From Mauremys mutica (Eukaryota; Chordata; Testudines; Geoemydidae), in contig NC_059079.1 of NCBI RefSeq assembly GCF_020497125.1, positions 48,619,114 to 48,683,113 on the forward strand: 64,000 nt of DNA. The letters run 5' to 3'. Positions 41,740 through 54,347 of this stretch are shown here, one piece after another; the first letter of the stretch is position 1; each line of letters starts with the position of its first letter. Below the pieces are notes generated by a model. That model saw nothing but the letters and a program-made list of their open reading frames with translations, was not told where the DNA came from and ran no database searches. The translations under genes and the position numbers were made by a program.

Positions 41740-43573
41740 TTGTCCAAGCCCGGCTTGGCCTTCTGAGGTTTTCTTTGGTTTAATAACCAAGAAGGAGATT
41801 CTAGCACCTGGATTCGGATGAAAAATGTCTTATGCCTGGTTACTTTTATGTAATTGCCAACCTTTATGCCAACCATCCTGGTTTCAAAAATCTAACAAAA
41901 CCTGTGGGATCAGGATCAGAACTGTCGTCAGGATTGACAGAGCTAATTTGCTGTTGAATTTGAGAAACAAGGAAGGTTTTTGCATAGTCATCATTATTGT
42001 AATAAAAGTTCTTTAATTAATCTAAGGTTAGCCACAATATATTTTATTTATACTGTGCCATCAAAGTCCATGGCACTTTACAGAGAAATGCATTTGACAG
42101 ATCCCCAACCTGAGGGGATCATTTGAAGATGATCTGAAAAGGTAAAAAGAAAGTTTTTGCCATTTATCATCTAAAAAGAGGATCTGAAAGTTATGAGACT
42201 CTGGGGACCTGTGCACCCCCTTCCCACTGCACTAGCCCCACATAGGCCAGTGTGGAAGGCTGTGAATAGGAGTGGCCTGGAGTAGAGGAGCAGTCTGTGC
42301 TTATACTGATCCCCAATATCCCTGGAACTTGCCCCTTCACCTCTCCACCCCCTCCCCATTCTGTGCACGGACTGCCCCTTCACTGCATCTTCTTGTGGAT
42401 AGAGCAGATTTCACCCTACCTGAACATCCACCTAATACTGACGTCTGATGGAGTGATTGTGCAGCATGGAAGATAAATTGATGAAGTAGTAATTTATGAG
42501 GGAGAGTTGCCTCATCTCAGAAGGCTACTACAGAGCTTCCACCCTCTAATGCTGTACATCAGAATCAAAAAAAGAAAATGGGAGGATCTAATGATTAATT
42601 TGGTTGCAGCAGAGTTATCACTAAAGCTGGTCAGGAATTTTAGGTCAATGTTTCTTTGTCAGAACATGCAGTTTCCACAAAATCAATTTTTAAAGAAAAT
42701 GGAAATTCTAATTTTCTATCAGTTCTAATGATTAGTGTTGGATGGTGCAAGGTGGAAAGGTTAGTAATAACCTGGGGATGTAATGGTCACAGAGCGAAAG
42801 AGGCCCTAATGAAGAGGCTGCCTCTGTAATCATGGTCCATGGGAAGCTGAGATAGTGCTATGGCCACAGTAGCCTGTGTATGCTGTGCCATACATTCTTG
42901 GACTCTACTTGTGACCATCTGATCATGGGAGAGGATGCGGCCTCCTGTTCCTCAAAAATTTTCAGCCGTAGGAACACTCACAACTGCTCCCATATACGGG
43001 AAGATGCTCTTGTCCCCCGTCTCCAACTGCAGAGTCCAGCTGTGATAGCAGCAGAACTGTGTGTTATCACATTTAGAACTTTTGAAGGCAGTTTCAGAGG
43101 TACAGAAAGGAGGGGAATATCCACAAGTATGTTTTTCAAGCAGTCTGAAAGGGAAATGAACTTAATTCAGGGATGATTGATTGATTGATTGATTTTTAAA
43201 AACAACAAACCTCCAAGAATACCAAGAATTATGGAAGAAGGGCACAGTGCATAATTTCTGGCATTTAGAGTCATGACTTTAGGACATTTTGTCCACAGCA
43301 TTGTGTACACTTAAGGAATCACTAATAAATAAAACACCTGATCATACATTGGAAGAAATATTGGAAGAAAGAGTATTAGGCAATCAGTATTGTGATAGAA
43401 GACAGGCCAGGAGAGAGGGTTGGTTTCCTCTTCATGTATGTCAGGCCTATCCCTTCCTCCCGTTACCAGTTTCTTCACTTAACTTTGACAAAGAACACTG
43501 CTGCTATCATACCTAGTTGGGTGAACCCTTGTACCCATAGAAAGCCACACTGACTTCAGTGGAGCTCCATATA
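41740..43573. other. No gene seen
   Basis: Mostly unique. 'actgtgccatcaaagtccat' and 'ggcactttacagagaaatgc' near 42050-42090 may be an old SINE/LINE tail. Short open frames (for example 42880-43176) show no domain. Confidence 0.4.
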
Positions 43574-43581
43574 GGACTATG

Positions 43582-43922
43582 CAGGGCCGGCTCTACAGTT
43601 TTTGCCGCCCCAAGCAGCGCACTGCTGGCGGGGGCAGTCCGTGTGCCCTTAGGGCGGCAGGCTCGTTTCCGCGGCGGCGGCAATTCGGCGGCAGCTTCTA
43701 TTTTTAGCTGAAGCCGCCCCAGACAGCTAAACATAGAAGCTTCAGCCGAATTGCCCTCACTGCGGAAACGCGCCTGCCGCCCTAACGGCGCCCGGACTGC
43801 CCCCGCTGTCCGCGGCGGCAATTCGGTGCGCTGCTTGGGGGCAAAACAACAGAGACTGCCGCCCCTTGCAGAGTGCCGCCCCAAGCACCAGCTTGGAATG
43901 CTGGTGCCTGGAGCCGGCCCTG
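43582..43922. mobile_element. hAT-type MITE family, copy 3 (perfect 8-bp duplication)
   Basis: 341 bp, starting CAGGGCCGGCTCTACAG and ending TGGAGCCGGCCCTG, flanked by GGACTATG at 43574-43581 and 43923-43930. It keeps the 'gccgccccaagca' blocks near both ends, but the middle is an inverted 'cggcggcaattcgg'/'ccgaattgcc' and 'agaagcttc'/'gcagcttct' palindrome rather than the 'cccgcggctc' blocks of the other copies, so it may be a subfamily. Confidence 0.9.
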
Positions 43923-44023
43923 GGACTATGGACATGTTTACACCACATTCTTAATAACACCTGCACAGATCACATTGTAGGAGAGAGGCCCTAGCCCTTG
44001 TCTTCACTTAAGGGGGCAGAGGA

Positions 44024-44029
<6 letters not shown>

Positions 44030-44054
<25 letters not shown>

Positions 44055-44056
44055 TG
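44030..44056. repeat. (AG)n microsatellite
   Basis: About 13 AG units followed by a G-rich run. Confidence 0.8.
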
Positions 44057-44059
44057 GGG

Positions 44060-45353
44060 GGGCGGGGAGGCGGGGAAAGGCACATTCTTACCTTGACCTG
44101 ACAACTCACGTGAAAATTACAAACTGCCTTATTCTCCCTAGGATTTTAAATTGAGTTCGCTCACTCGAGTGAAGAAACTTTTTTTTTTATAGTGAAGACA
44201 GGGGCTTAATGTTCAGCTTTGAAAAATCCCTTTTTGGATACAGTTAACTTAAAATCCTTGGTCAGATCCTATCAATGGAACTATACAAATTTACACTAGT
44301 TGAGGATCTGGCCTCATATGTTGTAACCAAACACATTTCTCTTTCTAATAACTGCTTTGATTATTACTAAAAAGGGAAGATGTTTAAAAACAATTTACTT
44401 GTAACAAGTTACTCTTTGTTTCATTGTTTGCCTTTCTTTTCTTGTCTGCGTGCACAATTGTATTGCTATAATTGTACCTGTATAACTATTTCAATGAAAA
44501 CTCACATCCCTAACTAAAAGGTATACCAGTACAATGTGTGTAGTCCAGGCCTCAGCTTGAGCAAAATCAATTGTCATTTTCAGTATTGCTTACAATCAGT
44601 TTTTTTTTTCAGGTTTTTAGAGCCTGAATATTTGTGTTTCAAACCCACCAGGGGAATGTTTGTTTAAAAGCAATTGTTTTCTATAGATTCCTCCCTTCAT
44701 TTGTGGTTATGTTTCTTTTGGTTTTAGGTTTATAGAAGTGATACTGTTAACTGAACATTGGCCCAATAATTACATTTTTGGTATTTAAGTTTATTTAACG
44801 CACATCATGTTGTGGCTTATTGCGGCTGTTAAAACCAGCAATAAGCCTGGAGCAGTAACAAGTTAGCTTGCCAAAATCAGCAAAAATAAGGCCAAATGTT
44901 GGGAAGTGGGAAACTCAAGGGGAGTTCCAGCACTTTTGAGGATTTGGCCCATAGTTCTAGGAGTTGGGATTATTGTGCTACCAAGGGTAGCATTGAACTG
45001 TGCACAGCTGTTTCCCTAACAGCTGGGCCCTTCATGGATGCTTAGAATGTGAGGCGTCTCCTTTAAGAAGTTCATATGCATACAGCCACTACAACAGGAT
45101 TAATGAAAGAAAAGCCAGGCCAGTATTACAGAGCTGGGGACACCTGCTCCACTAGTGGATGACAATGCAACAAAACAGAGAAATTAAATCTCAGAGCTGT
45201 TTCCGATGTAAAACCTGTTCTCATGAGTATCTCAGAGTTACTGATGCATGAACTCTAATAAGTATAAGCTTTACTTCAGAGACTGAGTTTCTTGGAGCAG
45301 TGACCTCATATTTTTGTGTGTGTCATCTAACACACTTTTGGCATGGCTGTACA
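44060..45353. other. No gene seen; old repeat fragment near 44260-44320
   Basis: 'aatttacactagttgaggatctggcc' near 44288 is the right part of the ancient palindromic repeat noted at 4905. The rest is unique. Confidence 0.4.
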
Positions 45354-45428
45354 GCCTTGTCTGTACTTGAGATTCAGCCACTGATGATCTGCCACTAGGA
45401 TAGCTGCAAACCCCCAGTATAGACAAGG
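45354..45428. mobile_element. Very short MITE, about 75 bp
   Basis: The left end GCCTTGTCTGTACTTGAG and right end CAGTATAGACAAGG are inverse matches (CCTTGTCTRTACT). This is probably an internally deleted relative of the MITE at 46620-46954. Confidence 0.5.
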
Positions 45429-45429
45429 A

Positions 45430-46619
45430 AAATGTGATTTTCACTTGTTGAGCATATTTATTCCTGCCTGAGTTTAGTTTGACCAGTGCAAATTATGGCT
45501 TTTTGGGGGACTTTAAGTAGTGAAGCTATGTCAACTACTGGAAAACAGTGGTTGAATAAGGACCAATTCAGAGTATATAAATAATAAACAACAGTTAATT
45601 GGGTTGGTGCAGATAAACAACCAACTCTCTAAACTCAGGACATTTCTGCAGACCCAACAGACTCAGATATATAATTCTGGTGAGATTCTGATACTTTCTT
45701 TCTTCATCCCAGTTGGAATAATAACTAATACATCTCATAAAGCCAGATCTCCACTCCCAGATTAAACTAGAAGGTGTATGAGAATTAAAATACATACACC
45801 TGTCCTAAGCAACAAATCAAAGACCTAAGTAAACATTTTTTTTAACCTCAACAAAGGTTTGGGTTGGGCTTGAGTTTTGGGTAAAAGTTCAGATCAGTTC
45901 TTTCTTTAAACTGAAGCAGTTTGTTTAGCCCTAGTCAAAATATAACTTTGGTAACTGCCTGATAACAGAGCTTAGATCAGTAACAGCCTTGGTTACTATT
46001 AGGGTTCACTTATTTTTCTCTACAAGTCATTTGTCTATTCCAGGGCAGAGCATGTTATGAATGACAGTCAGGAGGAAGATGAATGTCCTATAATAAATCC
46101 TCAGTAAGATAAGATAGGTGATGAGCTAAGTTAAAACTAAACTTCTATATTAAATACCCTAAATGCCTGAGCATGCTGGACTGGCCCCAATCCTCTTCAG
46201 GAAATTTTACCATTTGGTGGTGTTCAAAAAAGATAGATAACAGCAATTTTTTTATATTGTAACTTGATTGCAGGCAGCGGATTTGCAGCAGGGATGTATT
46301 TAGCCTGATACATTACTTAGAAATATGGTTATGGATTTTTATTTTATTTGCTATAAGTAGCATTCTCCTTGTTTTTGTTAGGTTTTGTACCTCTCAGCTG
46401 ACAGCTAGCTTTTAACATAGGCCTTGTCTGCTCTGGTGATTTCAGCCATTGGTGGACAGACTTTGGTTTAGCTGCAGCTGTCTAAACTGCTTGGCAGATG
46501 GGGTAAACCTTAGAACACCATAATTTGGACTTTGGCACAATTTAACTTTCTCTGAAAGTGGGGGAAATGACGCTGTGAAAATCCTGGCACGGAGTAGCTT
46601 TGCCTGTCAAGACTACACC
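45430..46619. other. No gene seen
   Basis: AT-rich and stop-rich. A fragment 'aggccttgtctgctctggtg' at about 46419 resembles a MITE end but lacks a partner. Confidence 0.4.
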
Positions 46620-46954
46620 AAGGCCTTGTCTATATTAGACTTCTGCTGGCATAGCTTTAGTGGTCAGGCATGTGAAGAGGTGTGACTGACACAGATGTGC
46701 TGGTAGAAGCCCTAATCCAGGTGCTGTTGAACTGTACTTTTGCCAGTAAACTTGATTTATTTAGGGGTGATGGAATAAGCTATATCTGTAAAAGCACAGC
46801 TTTTCCAGTATAAGCTGCATCTACTCTGGGAGTGCTTTGCCTGTATAGTCCCCATTATATGGTATTCCTAAAGTAGAATGATCTAAGGGATCACACTGGT
46901 GCAGTTATATTGGTGGTTGAAATGAGGGCAGATTACTAGTGTGGATACAGCCTT
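46620..46954. mobile_element. PIF/Harbinger-like MITE, about 335 bp
   Basis: The left end AAGGCCTTGTCTATATTAG and right end CTAGTGTGGATACAGCCTT are inverse matches over about 19 bases with a few changes, and the match continues weakly inward ('acttctg' against 'cagatta'). No coding capacity. Confidence 0.6.
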
Positions 46955-47365
46955 ATTTTAGGAACACATTCTGACCTCAGATCTACATGTGAACATTAAG
47001 GTATGTGGGAGTGCTGTGCTTCAGTAAACCGTCACTGTGAGCTGTAATGCCAAACCATTAACTGTGTTAAACCAGCTAGCTATTTTCTGTTCTTTAATTA
47101 CTAGTTTCATCTCACTGCAGAATTCCTTCCCTGTTTGTGCACTTTAATGATCACACTTTCTGTGGGCGTATCTAGCACTTGCAAATATAGTGTTGCTCCT
47201 ACAGGCCTTGAACATTTCAAACAAAGTATCCTGATGGCCGAGTAAACAATTTCTTGTTATGTAATCTTTCTGGATTGATTGACTAGGAAGGAGTTGCCAC
47301 ACTTTGGTGGTGTGAACCTCTGGGATGATATCATTCATTACAAACAGACTTATGATGTGCTAAAA

Positions 47366-47430
47366 AGGTGAAGCAGAGTTTTAGGAAAGGTGAAGCAGAG
47401 GAAAGGTGAAGCAGAGTTTTAGGAATGAGG
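47366..47430. repeat. Short tandem repeat, about 22-36-bp unit
   Basis: 'ggtgaagcagagttttagga' occurs at 47369 and 47405 with a shorter 'aggtgaagcagag' between them, a recent local duplication. Confidence 0.7.
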
Positions 47431-47507
47431 AGCATAAAGAAGAAAGTATGACTGATGCCAAAGTTTTCGATCCTTCAGGTTGGTTAGTTCAACTTTCCTT
47501 ATATATC

Positions 47508-47797
47508 TGACCATGTCTACATCAGAAAGCGAGCTGTTTGAAAACTGTTTCAGTGGCTGAATCTCAAGGACAGATCCAAACTGAACCTGTTCCAGCTGCT
47601 GTTAGGAAGAGGGCCAAACTATATTCCGAACCGTTTTCAAAAAAGCATGCTCCACAAACTTGCGAAGATGGCTTTGAACAAGGTTTGGTGCTTCTCAAGC
47701 AGTGACCAAAGTTCACAGCTGGTTTAGACAGGAGCCACCTTTCAATCCTTTTGTGAAACCATTTCGAAACCCGGCTCTCTTTCCATAGTGTAGCCAC
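47508..47797. mobile_element. Possible MITE with 'gtctac' ends
   Basis: The left 'ccatgtctacatcagaaagc' and right 'tctttccatagtgtagccac' are partial inverse matches (TGnCTACAyyAnrGAAAG). Inside, 'gaaccgttttcaaaa' and 'ttgtgaaaccatttcgaaac' show further inverted similarity. Diverged, so low certainty. Confidence 0.4.
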
Positions 47798-47799
47798 CC

Positions 47800-49720
47800 A
47801 CAACAAGTTACCATACAATCAAGCCTTGTTAAGCAAGTATCCTAGTAATGTTGCGGCACAGCCTGTTACGGAAGAAATCCCCAGCAGCTAAAATTGTTTT
47901 TATGAGTCCACCTGCTGCCAAGGCTTTTTACTCTGTCAAGAGTTTGATTTACAGGAAGCAGAGTAGAGATCAAAAGATCTTGGTCTTAAAATAGCACTTT
48001 GGGATTATTATAGAAATGCAAGTCACCATAATTATAATCACTTTCCATCATGATTTTTGCCTCTTTTTATGGTATCTTTGAATCCTATTTTCCTAACTCA
48101 AGGGGCTCCAGAATGCAAGGCTGGTTATAAAGGCAGCTGATCAAAAGGTACTGTAAGTTGTTGTGTTACCTCAGCTGCTGTAAGGAGCAGAGGAAATTTA
48201 AAGTGTGTGAAGTGCACATTTCAGGTCCGTACACTGTAACGCTGTGTGTTATCAGCCACAGCCTGTTAGAAGTGGATTTGGAAGGATGCATCAAAACAGC
48301 TGTTGTCCAGCTGGTGATGTTTCTCAAGACCTTTCATGCGAGACCTATTAGGAAGAGACTTCATGTTAATGGCTTATCAAGATTTAAAAACATTCAGATG
48401 GGTCTGTTTTGGGGAAAAGGCTATTAACATAACCCTGTCTTTATGTCTGTGGTTATGTGACTTACACAAGCAAGTGACTTTTTCTAGAAAATAGTCCCTG
48501 GGCCAGGATCAGTCCCACAAGCACAAACTGCACGTTCTGAGTCAGTGGGGGCAGTTGCACTGGTGGAAAGGGATTCATCTTAAGGGAGTGCACATGGAGT
48601 GAGTGGATTCGGCTGTGGAGGAAGATTGTTTTAAACTCTGGCGGGCACTTATTGGTGTCCTCCTGGCAGAAGTTCCCCAGGAAACTTGGCTTCTGCTGAT
48701 TCAGCACATTTCCTAGCCAGGCTGCACCTGCCCTGTCTTGGGCTTGAGCTCCTCAGGTTTTAAGTAGTCTGGACAGTTCTGGACTCACTGGTCATGTGGG
48801 GGTTGCAGGTGGATTGCATCCCTGTTCTACGGTTGCTTTGTGCTGCTACACTCAAGAGCAGGCCCTGAACAAGCTTCACTTCAGGGATCTTTCCTTTCTT
48901 CTGCTAATCTGCTATCAAACAATTTGCCGCACCCAGTGCTTCATCAGAGACACTTAATCCACCCTACCCTTGTGCACACAGCACAAAAGCTGTGTGCCTG
49001 CTATTCATCCCATGTGGTTCTCGGCAACAGTCATATCCTTGTGCACCTTGTTTCTATTTGCATTTGGATTCCCTCCCAACTCCTCCTCCTGACACTGCTA
49101 GTAACTGGCCAAACCCTCATCTTATCTAAATGACATTCTAAGGCTCTTGTCACTTCTGCACACTCCTAAAGAAGTATTTCCTCTGAGGAGTCTGTGAGAG
49201 CCTTCAGCTGTTATTGCAAGTTGTGTTACTACTTGGTTTACGATTTGAGTCATGATTAGTCATTTCCTATTGGCTAATGGAAAAAATCTTGGTTAACAGA
49301 TCTTTATTTTTCTCAGCTTATATTTAATTATATATTTTTAATGTTGCTTTATGTAGTAATAGGACATGAGTCTTTCATTTCTGGGTTGCCGGTTGAAACC
49401 CTACGTCATTTCTGATTAATATGATTCCAATACATAATTGTTGTACATCTAGTCTGGTCCCTTTACTCAAGCATGATTGTTCCCCGTATACTTTGGCCAG
49501 TTTAGTTTTAACTGTCCTAAGTGATGGGTCTTCCCCTATTTTTCTTGGGAAATAGCTTCCCAATCTAACAAATTTCATTCACAGAAAGACATTTTCCTGT
49601 TCAGCATCTTTTCTTCTTTTTTGTCCAGTTTATACCTTTGCTCCGAGCTATATCCCTCTCCGTCCCTAGTATGTGGCCCCTTCAAATACTTTACAATTAT
49701 TACTATTAAATAATTACATT
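47800..49720. other. No gene seen
   Basis: Unique-looking sequence. Short open frames such as 48158-48427 and 48840-49133 have no recognisable domain or splice context. Confidence 0.45.
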
Positions 49721-49721
49721 A

Positions 49722-49826
49722 TAAGCTCTTTGGGGCAGAGACCTTCTTTTAGTTCTGTTCTTGTACATCACCTAGCACAACAGGGTCTTGGTCCATGCAA
49801 TACAAATAATAATAATAATAATAATC
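49722..49826 (+). mobile_element. MIR-like SINE tail and (AAT)n run
   Basis: 'ataagctctttggggcagag', 'tgtacatcacctagcacaac' and 'agggtcttggtccatgcaat' form the sense SINE tail, ending in 'aataataataataataataat'. Confidence 0.65.
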
Positions 49827-49948
49827 CCACCCTTCATTGTTTATTAGCTAAGCTGCACAAAATTGAGATTCCCAGATAGTGTAAATTGGTATAGCAACAT
49901 TCAGTTTAGCTATGCCAATTTATACCAGGTGGTGATCTGAGTTTAGTT

Positions 49949-50975
49949 AAGAACATAAGAATGGCCATACTGGGTCAGACCAAAGGTCCATCTAGCTCAA
50001 TATTCTGTCTTCCAACAGTGGCCAATGCAAGGTGCCCCAGAGAGAATGAACAGACTAGGTAATCATCAAGTGGGAACAAACCAGGTAATCATCAAGATCC
50101 CCTGTTGTCCATTCCCAGCTTTTGGCAAACAGAGGCTAGGGACACCATCCCTGCCCATCCTGACTAATAGCCATTGATGGACCTATCCTCCATGAATTTA
50201 CCTAGTTCTTTTTTGAACCCTGTTATAGTCTTGGCCTTCAAAACATCCTCTGGCAAAGAGTCCCACAGGTTGACTGTGCGCTGTGTGAAAAAATACTTCC
50301 TTTGTTTGTTTTAAACCTGCTGCCTATTAATTTCACTTGGTGCCCCCTAATTTTTGTGTTATGAGAAGGAGTAAATAATACTTCTTTATTTACTTTCTCC
50401 ACCCCAGTCATGATTTTATAGACCTCTATCATATCCTCCCTTAGTAGTCTCTTTTCCAGGCTCAAAAGTCCCAGTCTTATTAATTGCTCCTCATACGGCA
50501 GCCATTACATACCTCTAATCATTTTTGTTGCCCTTTTCTGAACCTTTTCCAATTCCAATATATCTTTTTTGAGATAGGGCGACCACATCTGCACTTAGTA
50601 TTCAAGATGTGGGTGTACCATGGATTTATACAGAGGCAGTATAATATCTTCTGTCTTATTATCTATCCCTTTCTTGATGATTCCTAACATTCTGTTAGCT
50701 TTTTTGACTGCCACTGCACATTGAGCGGATGTTTTCAGAGAACTATCCACAATGACTCCAAGATCTTTCTTGAGTGGTAACAGTTAATTTAGACCCCATC
50801 ATTTTATATGTTTAATTGGGATTATGTTTTCCAATGTGCATTTCTTAACATTGCATTTCATCTGCCATTTTGTTGCCCAATCAGCCAGTTTTGAGAGATC
50901 CTTTTGTAGCATTTCGCAGTCTGCCTGAGACTGAACTGTCTTGAGTAGTTTTGTATCGTCTGCAAGTTCTTTGAA
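49949..50975 (-). mobile_element. CR1 LINE 3' region (antisense), about 1 kb
   Basis: The plus strand starts 'aagaacataagaatggccat', the inverse of a CR1 3' end with 8-bp ATTCTTAT-like repeats, and continues through 'ggtgccccagagagaatgaa' and 'ttgactgtgcgctgtgtgaa'. On the minus strand 50465-50238 encodes LREDMIEVYKIMTGVEKVNK and IRGHQVKLIGSRFKTNK, the C-terminal tail of CR1 ORF2. Later bases (to about 50975) hold earlier ORF2 sequence with frame breaks. Confidence 0.85.
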
Positions 50976-52120
50976 TCTTTCCTGAAAGGTCGGTCTCTCT
51001 AGTCCTTTAACATTTCTGTCTTGTCTCCTCTGAAGTCTCTTCTGTTTGTTAGTCTCCTTTTGTAGTATTAATGCACCCAGAACTGTTGACAGTCAAACTG
51101 TTTTTTTTCTCTGGTGGCTATTAATTGCCTATGTGCAAAGGAGCATGGTGTCAGCCCTATTCCTAAAGTGCAGATGCCCATATCATATTTACAAATCGCC
51201 ATCACAATCTGCCACCTTGTTGGCAAGCTCAGCAAAAGCACTGCCAGCGCTGGTCCCTCAAGTTACGTTGAAACTGCAGAAATACTGCTGCAGTGGGCGC
51301 TTTAAATACATAAGAGAATGTGGGGAGGTTTTCACTACCACTATCCATGTTTCACCTATTTTATAGATAAATACAGAGGCTCAGTACCCAGGGCTGTGAA
51401 TCCAGCACAAACAATAAATGCCTAAAAAAAAATAGGTACTTTTTCTTGTTTTCTCATTTTAAATATTGCATGGTATGAAAGCTCTTAACACACAGTGTCC
51501 AGAGAAATCCTAAAGTACAGGACAGGAAGTATCTTGTTTACTTCATAGATCTGCTATACTTGGTCAGGCACATGATGTAAAATAATATTTATATTTTTTA
51601 CTTATCAGATTTTTTTTTGTTCTGTAATGTCAAATGTTCTTCCTATTTTTCCTCTCTGGACTAGGCCAGGACAGGAGGATTGTGCAATTGGTGTTTGCCT
51701 GCAAATTTGCCTGATCTTCTTTTTATTAAAAAAAAAAAAAAGTATTTGGTGTTTACTTGAGCTAAAAATCAAGGGTATGGACATTTGCCAGACCGGAATG
51801 TACTGTATCAGGTACGTGAGTCAGGGAAAGTGCTCATTGGCAAAAGTGAAGGATCAGTATTTTCATAAACAATTTGACAACTTTCTTATTCTTAACATGT
51901 TATTCCTGTTCTCTGAGCCATGACTTTCTGAAGTGAGTTTGTTGCTTGACTGGGTTTTCTATTTTTAAGGTTTTGAAAGAACAGTTCTCCTAAACAATTT
52001 ACAGAGCTGGGATGGACCAGATGGTGGATGGACCCAGGGCTTCTGTTTAAGGGCCTGATTCAATGCCCACTGAAGTTGATGAGAGTCTTTTCATTGACTT
52101 TGTGGGCTTTGGATCAGATC
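50976..52120. other. No gene or clear repeat seen
   Basis: Unique AT-rich sequence with poly(A) and poly(T) tracts near 51611 and 51727. Short open frames show no domain. Confidence 0.4.
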
Positions 52121-52124
52121 CCAA

Positions 52125-52310
52125 ATTTGCTGTGCTACCTTGAACAAGTCACTTAACCTGTCAGTGCCTTAGTTTTCCCATCTGTTTCATGGGGCTAGTA
52201 ATACCTCACAGAGAAACAGTGACAGTTAATCTATTAATGTAGGAGAAGCACTTTTTGATTGTTGGTTGGAGGGCCCTGTAGAAGTGCAAAGTATTATTAT
52301 ATAGCTAAAA
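52125..52310 (+). mobile_element. MIR-like SINE (sense)
   Basis: 'accttgaacaagtcacttaa', 'tgccttagttttcccatctg', 'ggggctagtaatacctcaca' and the tail 'gaagtgcaaagtattattat' are in the order of a sense MIR-type SINE. Confidence 0.7.
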
Positions 52311-52779
52311 TGCTGTTTGTCAACTGGGTTATTAGTGTATTGAGTTTTTGACAAAAGTATCTGTTACTCTACACTTTTTTCTCTCTTGGGATGTGGGTTC
52401 AGTTCTCATGTCAGGTTACTAGAGACACTGAGGTGGGTGATCTGAGGCCTTGTTTAACTCCCTACTGAATATTCATCATGCACAAAGCCAGAACAACATG
52501 TCAGGTTTTTGAGTAGGAGGAATCCAGGACTAAAAAAGGAGAGAATTCTGCAAGTTTAGGTATATTAGAAGAGGCATCTGGGGAAGGTTGTTTAGCAGTG
52601 GCTGGTGCTGTGTTTGAGTCTAGTCCTTGCCATTTACAACCTGTCAAAGCTACCCAAATACAAGACAATACTATGCAGACACAACATATTTGGGTGGTGC
52701 TACAATAATATAAGACATATGAGAAGATGGAGAAGATGGAAGGAGGTGACGGAAGGGAGGGAAAAGGGAAGGTATGGTT

Positions 52780-53800
52780 AGTTAAAATGGAGGTCTGTCA
52801 TTCCTCTCTCTCTTTTTTTTGATCCAAGGGTATCTAGAAAAAGAGTCCAAGTAGTTTCAAATTCATATAACTGATCTCTACAGCATGACACTATTCTTTC
52901 TTTGGCAGCTAACTCAAACAAGTCTGAATACCACTGATCTGTGGTGGGCATTAGCTCATCATGAGCTTGGTGATCACTGTAGCCCTCAAGAAAAAAAGTC
53001 TTTGTGTGTGGAGTTAAACCCAGTTTAGCAGATAAATATCCTAGGATATAATTTTTAACAGAGTTTTTTGGCTTCTGAAGTAAATCATTTATTTTAACTC
53101 TTGTGTCCACCTCTTTCCACTGCTGCCTGACTGGGGGACAGTCCCATAACATATGCATCATGGTCCTTTTTTCTTCAATAGAGTGCCATCAAATGTCAGA
53201 GGATAAGGCTACCTCTGTGGCATCCAGAACATTTTGAATAAAATCTTTGTTACATCAAGCATAGCCTGAGATCCACAGAGGCAGTTTTAACATTATGTAA
53301 TATGCTCTGCCACTGGAGATTTTTATGGGATGTGATAAATCCCCTTTCCGTACTTTCACAAAGAACTCCAGATTAACAGAGTTCCCTGCCATTAACAAAG
53401 TATACATAGTCGACACTGGCCTGGGGAGTGTGAATTATTTCTAAAAGTTTCCAGTACTGGAAATCTTAGGCTATGCAGGCCAAATGATATGTTAGCAAGT
53501 GTCTTAGCTGTAAATACTGCCACTCTGCTGAAGGGTCAGATCATAGCACTGCTTTAGTGTTAGAAAAGGGACAAAGCCCTCAGCATTGACCAATTGGGAA
53601 ACCTATATGATATCCCTGCTCAGCCAATTCTTCCAAATTATAGGTTTGTTCCCAATCTGCAAGTCTGAGTTCCCCACATAAGCATTTTTGCATGACGGTG
53701 AGGACAACACTGGTACCTTTTAGCTGGGATAGCCTAGCCCTCAACCTTTGCAGAGCCCCATTGCAGGCAATTTATTTTTCTCTACTGGACAAAAAGAGGA
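52780..53800 (-). pseudogene. L1-like LINE ORF2 C-terminal remnant
   Basis: On the minus strand 53161-52778 is open and encodes HMLWDCPPVRQQWKEVDTRV, then NYILGYLSAKLGLTPHTKTF and a tail ending GSKKRERGMTDLHFN. The W-x-C-P...W pattern is typical of the region after the reverse transcriptase in L1-clade elements, where a CCHC-like cluster precedes it. Upstream (to about 53800) the same strand has further short pieces such as 'FVPFLTLKQCYDL' separated by stops. Old, truncated at the 5' side. The L1/Tx1 subclade cannot be fixed by eye. Confidence 0.6.
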
Positions 53801-54339
53801 GCTGAGGAAACTTGCAGGGAGATACAATAGCGGTTCAGTCCACCTATGTGGCTATAAAGGCATTAGCATTCTGGAACCAGATTGACACCTGGGACATGAT
53901 AAAAGCATGAGAGCCGATGGGAGATTTGATCATGTAAACTAAATCATCCACTGTGAGCTCCATAAAGCTGGTGCTAATCTTACTACCTTCATTTTGAACT
54001 TCAGGTTCACATGTGTTATTTTTCTCAACTTTCCATCATGACCCACTTACATTGCATACTTGATCCAGCACTTTCATCTCTGAGCTCTAGAATGTGTTGC
54101 AACGGGGTCAACTACATGCTACCACAGCTGCTGCATTTGACGATGGTAATGTCCTCTCCTAAACCCGATGACTAGTAAAAGCAAAATTACTGCTGATGGT
54201 GGATGGATTCAAATGGAACTAAAGGAGAGAAGAGTCTGTGGTGTTTAAATGTGCTTGTAATTATTAGAACTGGGAGCACTAGCTGTTGGGAGTCTGAAAG
54301 GACAGGAAACAGGAAGGAGTGGGGAGGAGTTGAGTAGGC
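53801..54339. other. No gene seen
   Basis: Could hold more decayed LINE sequence upstream of the L1-like remnant, but I cannot support it. Confidence 0.35.
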
Positions 54340-54347
54340 TGAGTGAG

